A stretch of 64,000 bases of DNA from contig JAHHEN010000001.1 of assembly GCA_018982785.1 (NCBI GenBank), forward strand, positions 186,001-250,000, in the 5' to 3' direction. Below the pieces are notes generated by a model, which worked only from the letters and a program-made list of their open reading frames with translations, had not been told where the DNA came from and made no database searches. Shown piece by piece: positions 60,069-64,000 of this stretch. The DNA is from Enterococcus innesii (GTDB lineage Bacteria > Bacillota > Bacilli > Lactobacillales > Enterococcaceae). How positions within the stretch are numbered: the stretch's first letter is position 1; each line of letters opens with the position of its first letter. The position numbers were made by a program, and so were the translations under genes.

Positions 60069-61259
60069 TTAGGTATGATATAGTGCGTTGATTTTCACAT
60101 AGTCATACGTCAGATCACAGCCCCAAGCGGTGCCAACACCTGCCCCTTCTTTCAGCTCAACAGCGACTTTGACTTCATTTTCCGCCAACTGTTCTTGCAT
60201 GATGGTTTCGTCAAAAGCTACCGGTGTCCCTTGGACAAAGACGGGAATGTCGGCTAATGCGATCGATACCGTTGCTGGATCGATGGGTTGCCCACTATAA
60301 CCCACTGCACATAAGATACGCCCCCAGTTTGGGTCTTTGCCAAAGAGGGCTGTTTTGACCAGCGGCGAACCGACGATGGTTTTGCTGATCATTCGGGCTG
60401 CTTCATCCGTCACCGCTCCACTCGTGTGAGCTTCGATCAATTTGCTGGCGCCTTCTCCATCCTTCGCAATTGCTTTGGCTAGTGCGGTCAGAACTGCTTT
60501 GAGCATCCCTTTAAACTCCTGATAAGCTGGCGTATCGGCTTCGATCGTTGGATTTTTGGCTAACCCGTTGGCTAAAACTAACACCATATCATTGGTGGAT
60601 GTATCGCCATCGACCGTGATTTGATTGAAGGTAACGTCGGTCAATTCTTTCAGCAGTGCTTGCAAGAGTGCTGGAGCGATCGCCGCATCCGTCGTAACAA
60701 ATGCCAGCATCGTGGCCATATTGGGATGGATCATACCAGAACCTTTGGCACAGCCCGCAACAGTCACCGTTTTGTCAGCGATCGTTGATTGGATAACACT
60801 GCTTTTTTCAGTCAGATCCGTCGTCAAAATCGCTCTTTGAAATCGGTGGGCATCCCCTTGCCTGTTTAGTTGCTGAATCCCTGCAGTGATTTTTTCCATC
60901 GGTAAGCTCTTACCAATGATCCCAGTGGAGGCTACCGCAAAGGCTTCGGGACTCGTATGTAGCTGGGCTGCTGCCAATTCTGCCATCTCTTGTGCATCTT
61001 TTAAACTTTGCTCCCCGGTACAAGCATTGGCATTGCCCGCATTGACGATCACGCCTTGCAAGGTGCCTGCTTGCATTTTTTCCTTTGTAACGAGAATGGG
61101 TGCCGCTTGTACTTGATTGGTGGTAAAGACTGCCGCAGCACTGGCTGGCACTTCAGAGACGATCCAACCAAGATCGACTTTCTCTTTCTTCAGACCGCAA
61201 TGCAGACCGTCGGCAAAAAAACCTTTTGGGGTTGCGATCGTTCCTTCGATTTCTTTCAT
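60069..61259 (-). CDS. argJ: Bifunctional ornithine acetyltransferase / N-acetylglutamate synthase
   Basis: About 396 residues. The self-cleaving Thr is in MIHPNMATMLAFV (cleavage before the Thr of ATML). Transfers acetyl from N-acetylornithine to glutamate (cyclic pathway); some members also use acetyl-CoA. GNANACTGEQ, GRILCAVGYSG and GCDLTYDYVKINA are characteristic. ATG 61259 follows AGGAGG; an upstream GTG-type frame lacks the spacing. Confidence 0.95.
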   Translation of the reverse strand: MKEIEGTIATPKGFFADGLHCGLKKEKVDLGWIVSEVPASAAAVFTTNQVQAAPILVTKEKMQAGTLQGVIVNAGNANACTGEQSLKDAQEMAELAAAQLHTSPEAFAVASTGIIGKSLPMEKITAGIQQLNRQGDAHRFQRAILTTDLTEKSSVIQSTIADKTVTVAGCAKGSGMIHPNMATMLAFVTTDAAIAPALLQALLKELTDVTFNQITVDGDTSTNDMVLVLANGLAKNPTIEADTPAYQEFKGMLKAVLTALAKAIAKDGEGASKLIEAHTSGAVTDEAARMISKTIVGSPLVKTALFGKDPNWGRILCAVGYSGQPIDPATVSIALADIPVFVQGTPVAFDETIMQEQLAENEVKVAVELKEGAGVGTAWGCDLTYDYVKINALYHT

Positions 61260-61337
61260 TTTCTTTCCTCCTACTGCCACCTTTTTGCGGATTGTCCACT
61301 GGCTGACACGAGTATCCTCACGTGTCTGTTGGCTATT

Positions 61338-62359
61338 TTATGGGTATAACGGAGCTTGCATAAGACCGGTCGTTTCTGGTATCCCTGCCCATCGATTGAA
61401 GTTTTGGATCGCTTGGCCAGCAGCCCCTTTGCCTAAATTATCGATCACTGCGACAACGGTCAACACTTGGGTCAGCGGATTGAAACTTATGCCAATGTCA
61501 CAAAAATTCGTTCCCGTCACTTGCCGCAGCTCGGGCAGCTTTCCTAACGGTTGCACTCGGACAAACGGATGGTCTTGATACGTTTTTACGTACTGCTCAT
61601 AGATGTCCTCTTGCGAAATCGCGTCTTTGATAGGCGCATAAAGCGTCATAAAGATCCCTCTTTTGACAGGCAGTAAGCTGGTAGAAAATTGGATCGGCGG
61701 CATTGCCTGATCCCATTGCTGAAACTGCTGCATGATCTCAGGAATATGCTGATGCTGATTTGGCTTATACATCGTCATGTTATCCGCAGCGGTTGCAAAG
61801 TGACTGCTGTCGGTCAATTTCTTACCAGCACCCGACAAGCCCGACTTGCCATCAAAAATCAACGTACCGCTGAATAGTTTTTGCTGAACCAACGGCGCAG
61901 CCGCTAAAATGGCAGCAGTCGCATAACAGCCTGGATTGGCGATCAAATTGCCAGGAGTCGTTGCAAACTCAGGCAGCGAATAGGTCGCTTGTGCCAACAA
62001 CTCGGTAGGTGCAGCTTCTTGGTGATACCATTTTGATAGCTATCCCGATCCTTCAATCGCAGATCACCAGAAAGGTCAATCACTGGAAAGTCATTTGCGA
62101 CAAAAGTCGCTGCGAGTTCTTTGCTGATTCCAGCAGGAGTCGCAAAAAACACGAGTTGATTTTCCTTTTGGATTTTTTCTGCATCAAAAGGTTCGATCAG
62201 CTGCTCTGTCAGTCCAATTAAATGAGGATACAAAACTGATGAATTTTCATGCATAGAATGACTATGCAAGGTGCCCACCTCCAATTGGGGATGCTGCTGG
62301 ATCAAACGAATCAATTCAATTCCGGTATACCCTGTTACACCAACGATTGCTGCCTTCAA
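61338..62359 (-). CDS. argC: N-acetyl-gamma-glutamyl-phosphate reductase, frameshifted
   Basis: About 340 residues. N-terminal NAD fold is MKAAIVGVTGYTGIELIRL; the active Cys is in NPGCYATAAIL. NADPH reduces N-acetylglutamyl-5-P to the semialdehyde. An A is missing at 62031-62034, and with it DSYQKWYHQEAAPTELLAQATYSLPEF is continuous. The start is probably TTG 62359, 8 nt after GAGGAG; the GTG at 62368 overlaps that site. First gene of argC-J-B with its own promoter. Confidence 0.93.
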
Positions 62360-62390
62360 ACACGTCACTCCTCAAAAGAATTTACTTAAG

Positions 62391-62441
62391 ATTATAAGAA
62401 ACTCCCATCGCTCTGTCAATGATTATTTATAAAATTATTCA
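62391..62441 (-). promoter_or_regulatory. argC promoter with ARG-like boxes
   Basis: TTGACA (62414-62419), 17-bp spacer, TATAAT (62391-62396). Just upstream TGAATAATTTTAT (62429-62441) and a second AT-rich TGATTATTTATA (62420-62431) resemble ArgR/AhrC boxes and would overlap the -35 region. Confidence 0.65.
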
Positions 62442-62505
62442 AAACAAATTCGCTGTTATTCGGTTTTTATAAGAAAAAATGCCCAAAAAATCTATTTTTA
62501 TACAA

Positions 62506-63651
62506 TTATGCTAAGATCGCTTGTAAAATCGCCAATGCTGCTTTCGTTTCCTCTTGCGAGATCGTTAAGGGTGGCAGCAAGCGCAAAACCTTGGTACCCG
62601 CCTTTAATGCGAGGAGGCCTTGGTTCCGCAGTTGGGTCAACACGGATTGCAAGCTTTCCGAATCGGCTAATTCGATACCGATCATCAGTCCTTTCCCACG
62701 TATCGCCTGCACCTTAGATAGTCCTTGCAATCCGTCGAAAAACTGCTGCTGACGCAATTGAACATTGACTTGAATGTCCTCTTCTTGCAACACACTGCAA
62801 ACGGCACTAGCAGCGGCCATCGCTAATTTATTGCCACCAAAGGTCGAACCGTGACTACCGGGTCCAAAAGCCGTTTGCAAGTGGCTTTTGCCTAGCATCG
62901 CTCCGACAGGGATCCCGTTACCAAGCCCTTTTGCTACGGTAAAAAGATCAGGTTCAATGCCATATCCTTCAAAAGCAAACAGTGTTCCTGTCCGTCCCAT
63001 CCCGGTTTGGATCTCATCCACCACTAGCAGTGCTCCCTGCTCCTGACAAAGGGCTGCCACCGCTTGGACCCATGCCACCTCAGCAGGGATCACGCCGCCT
63101 TCGCCTTGGATCAATTCTAAAAACACGGCTGCCGTCTGCTCATCTAAAACGGCTTGCAATGCCTCAAGATCATTAAAGGGTACATAAACCATCTCTGGTA
63201 CTAACGGTCCAAACCCATCATGGATACTGCTTTGCCCAGTCAAAGACATCGCGCCAAAAGTCCGACCATGGAAAGATTGTTCAAAACTGATGACTTTGCT
63301 GCGACCAGTCGCTTTGCGAGCCAGCTTTAAAGCAGCTTCGTTCGCCTCAGCACCGCTATTACAAAAATAAGCCAGATACGGCTCGTCTGATGCGTTCTTT
63401 TGATTTTGGGTCAGCTTTTGGGCAACTTCTTCTTGCAGCTGGCTATCATACAAATTCGGCACATGCCAAATCTGCTCTGCTTGTGACATCAAAGCAGCTT
63501 GCACTTTGGGATGTCCATAACCGAGATTGACGACCCCGATGCCGCTTGTTAAATCTAAATATTGGTTACCTTGCGAATCTACCACATAGCTGCCGCTGCC
63601 TTGCTGGATATCGATGGGCAAACGGCTGTAATTAGGAAAAAGATGACTCAT
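62506..63651 (-). CDS. argD: Acetylornithine aminotransferase
   Basis: 381-residue class III PLP aminotransferase converting N-acetylglutamate semialdehyde to N-acetylornithine. PLP Lys in LFTVAKGLGNGIPVGA; VDEIQTGMGRTG and GSHGSTFGGNKLA are typical. ATG 63651 follows AAGGAG. It is separate from and upstream of argC-J-B, with 146 bp between. Confidence 0.94.
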   Translation of the reverse strand: MSHLFPNYSRLPIDIQQGSGSYVVDSQGNQYLDLTSGIGVVNLGYGHPKVQAALMSQAEQIWHVPNLYDSQLQEEVAQKLTQNQKNASDEPYLAYFCNSGAEANEAALKLARKATGRSKVISFEQSFHGRTFGAMSLTGQSSIHDGFGPLVPEMVYVPFNDLEALQAVLDEQTAAVFLELIQGEGGVIPAEVAWVQAVAALCQEQGALLVVDEIQTGMGRTGTLFAFEGYGIEPDLFTVAKGLGNGIPVGAMLGKSHLQTAFGPGSHGSTFGGNKLAMAAASAVCSVLQEEDIQVNVQLRQQQFFDGLQGLSKVQAIRGKGLMIGIELADSESLQSVLTQLRNQGLLALKAGTKVLRLLPPLTISQEETKAALAILQAILA

Positions 63652-63687
63652 TGGTTTCACTCCTTGTCTTGGTTCATTCGAAATTAT

Positions 63688-63721
63688 GTATTAATATACA
63701 TTTTAATCCAGTTAATTGCAA
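63688..63721 (-). promoter_or_regulatory. argD promoter with overlapping ARG-like box
   Basis: TTGCAA (63716-63721), 17-bp spacer, TATATT (63693-63698). The dyad ATGTAT-TAAT-ATACAT (63688-63703) covers the -10 box and looks like an arginine repressor site. Confidence 0.6.
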
Positions 63722-63753
63722 TAAATATTTAAAATAAAGCGGAAAAAATTCAT

Positions 63754-63789
63754 AAAAAAAGAAAGCAGTGACAATCACTGCTTTCTTTC
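63754..63789 (-). terminator. Terminator of the ABC exporter gene
   Basis: GAAAGCAGTGA / TCACTGCTTTC with loop CAA and T7 on the minus strand. Confidence 0.9.
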
Positions 63790-63854
63790 AGTCAACCTTT
63801 GGCGGTCTGTTTATTATCATTTGGGGAAGAATTTCTTTCAATACAAACAGTGGA

Positions 63855-64000
63855 TCACGCCACTTCTTCTGAAAATTGACTGTTATACAGGTCTGCATAG
63901 AAACCGTTTTGTGCCATCAATTCTTCATGATTTCCAGTCTCAACAATAGACCCGTGATTCATCACGATAATATTGTCAGCATCACGAATCGTAGAGAGAC
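63855..64000 (-). CDS. ABC exporter (fused membrane/ATPase), C-terminal fragment
   Basis: Only the last 48 residues are in the window: [41 protein letters not shown]. This is the end of the ATPase half of an MsbA/LmrA-type exporter (D-loop/H-loop follow-up, HGxIVE-G-HEEL). Substrate unknown. The gene starts beyond the right edge. Confidence 0.85.
   Translation of the reverse strand, partial: LSTIRDADNIIVMNHGSIVETGNHEELMAQNGFYADLYNSQFSEEVA

Overview
The window reads as chromosome of a low-to-mid GC Gram-positive bacterium of the Lactobacillales, most likely an Enterococcus. The clues are strong AGGAGG ribosome binding sites, a T-box leader, cre-like boxes, LPXTG-free lipoproteins with Leu-x-Gly/Ala-Cys lipoboxes, a Gls24/AmaP stress operon, a phosphoketolase next to an ara operon, CppA-like and DUF1831 proteins, and PTS genes. 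An E. casseliflavus/gallinarum-like species would fit the sugar catabolism and arginine genes, but the species is inference. No tRNA, rRNA, CRISPR array, prophage or insertion sequence was recognised.

Layout. 1-8.4 kb: the 5' part of a YhgE/Pip-type membrane protein, a HAD phosphatase, proC, a GntR regulator behind ftsK/spoIIIE, and a MazE-like/PIN toxin-antitoxin pair. 8.4-11.2 kb: an amino-acid ABC transporter behind a T-box leader with one specifier stem and two antiterminator/terminator units; histidine is the likely signal. 11.2-13.5 kb: a MetE-like methyltransferase divergent from a LysR regulator. 13.6-21 kb: phosphoketolase and araR-araB-araD-araA, together a route from L-arabinose through xylulose-5-P to acetyl-P and glyceraldehyde-3-P. 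21-25.9 kb: a SHOCT protein, a PucR-type regulator, the shared sugar-ABC ATPase MsmK and a GH29 fucosidase. 26-34.7 kb: a ChvE/MmsA/MmsB-type sugar ABC transporter with an orphan PTS EIIB, divergent from a lipoprotein sensor, a YesM-type kinase and a YesN-type regulator. 34.8-38.7 kb: topB, DUF1033, an AAA ATPase and a small membrane protein. 38.8-44.1 kb: a galactitol-type PTS with a class II aldolase, divergent from deoR and a pfkB kinase. 44.2-53.5 kb: mnmA, a C39-like peptidase, the gls24 operon, a phosphoesterase, an aldo/keto reductase, DUF1831-nifS, manA and a serine hydrolase. 53.6-57.9 kb: a YesL/LplABC-type carbohydrate ABC system with no ATPase of its own. 58.3-63.7 kb: a CppA-like protein and argD plus argC-argJ-argB. 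The right edge cuts an ABC exporter.

The genes work together mainly in pentose and other carbohydrate uptake and catabolism (ara genes, phosphoketolase, ChvE-type ABC, MsmK, LplABC, PTS), with a small amino-acid layer (proC, the T-box transporter, MetE-like, arg genes).

A striking property is a frameshift roughly every 4-5 kb in genes that are otherwise intact, nearly always one base lost from a short homopolymer. I have joined the frames in 13 genes (yhgE, ftsK, the amino-acid SBP, its ATPase, the MetE-like gene, araA, the SHOCT gene, the PucR-type gene, the YesN-type gene, pfkB, manA, lplB, argC). The pattern points to consensus errors in the sequence rather than gene decay, so these coordinates and junctions should be read as reconstructions.
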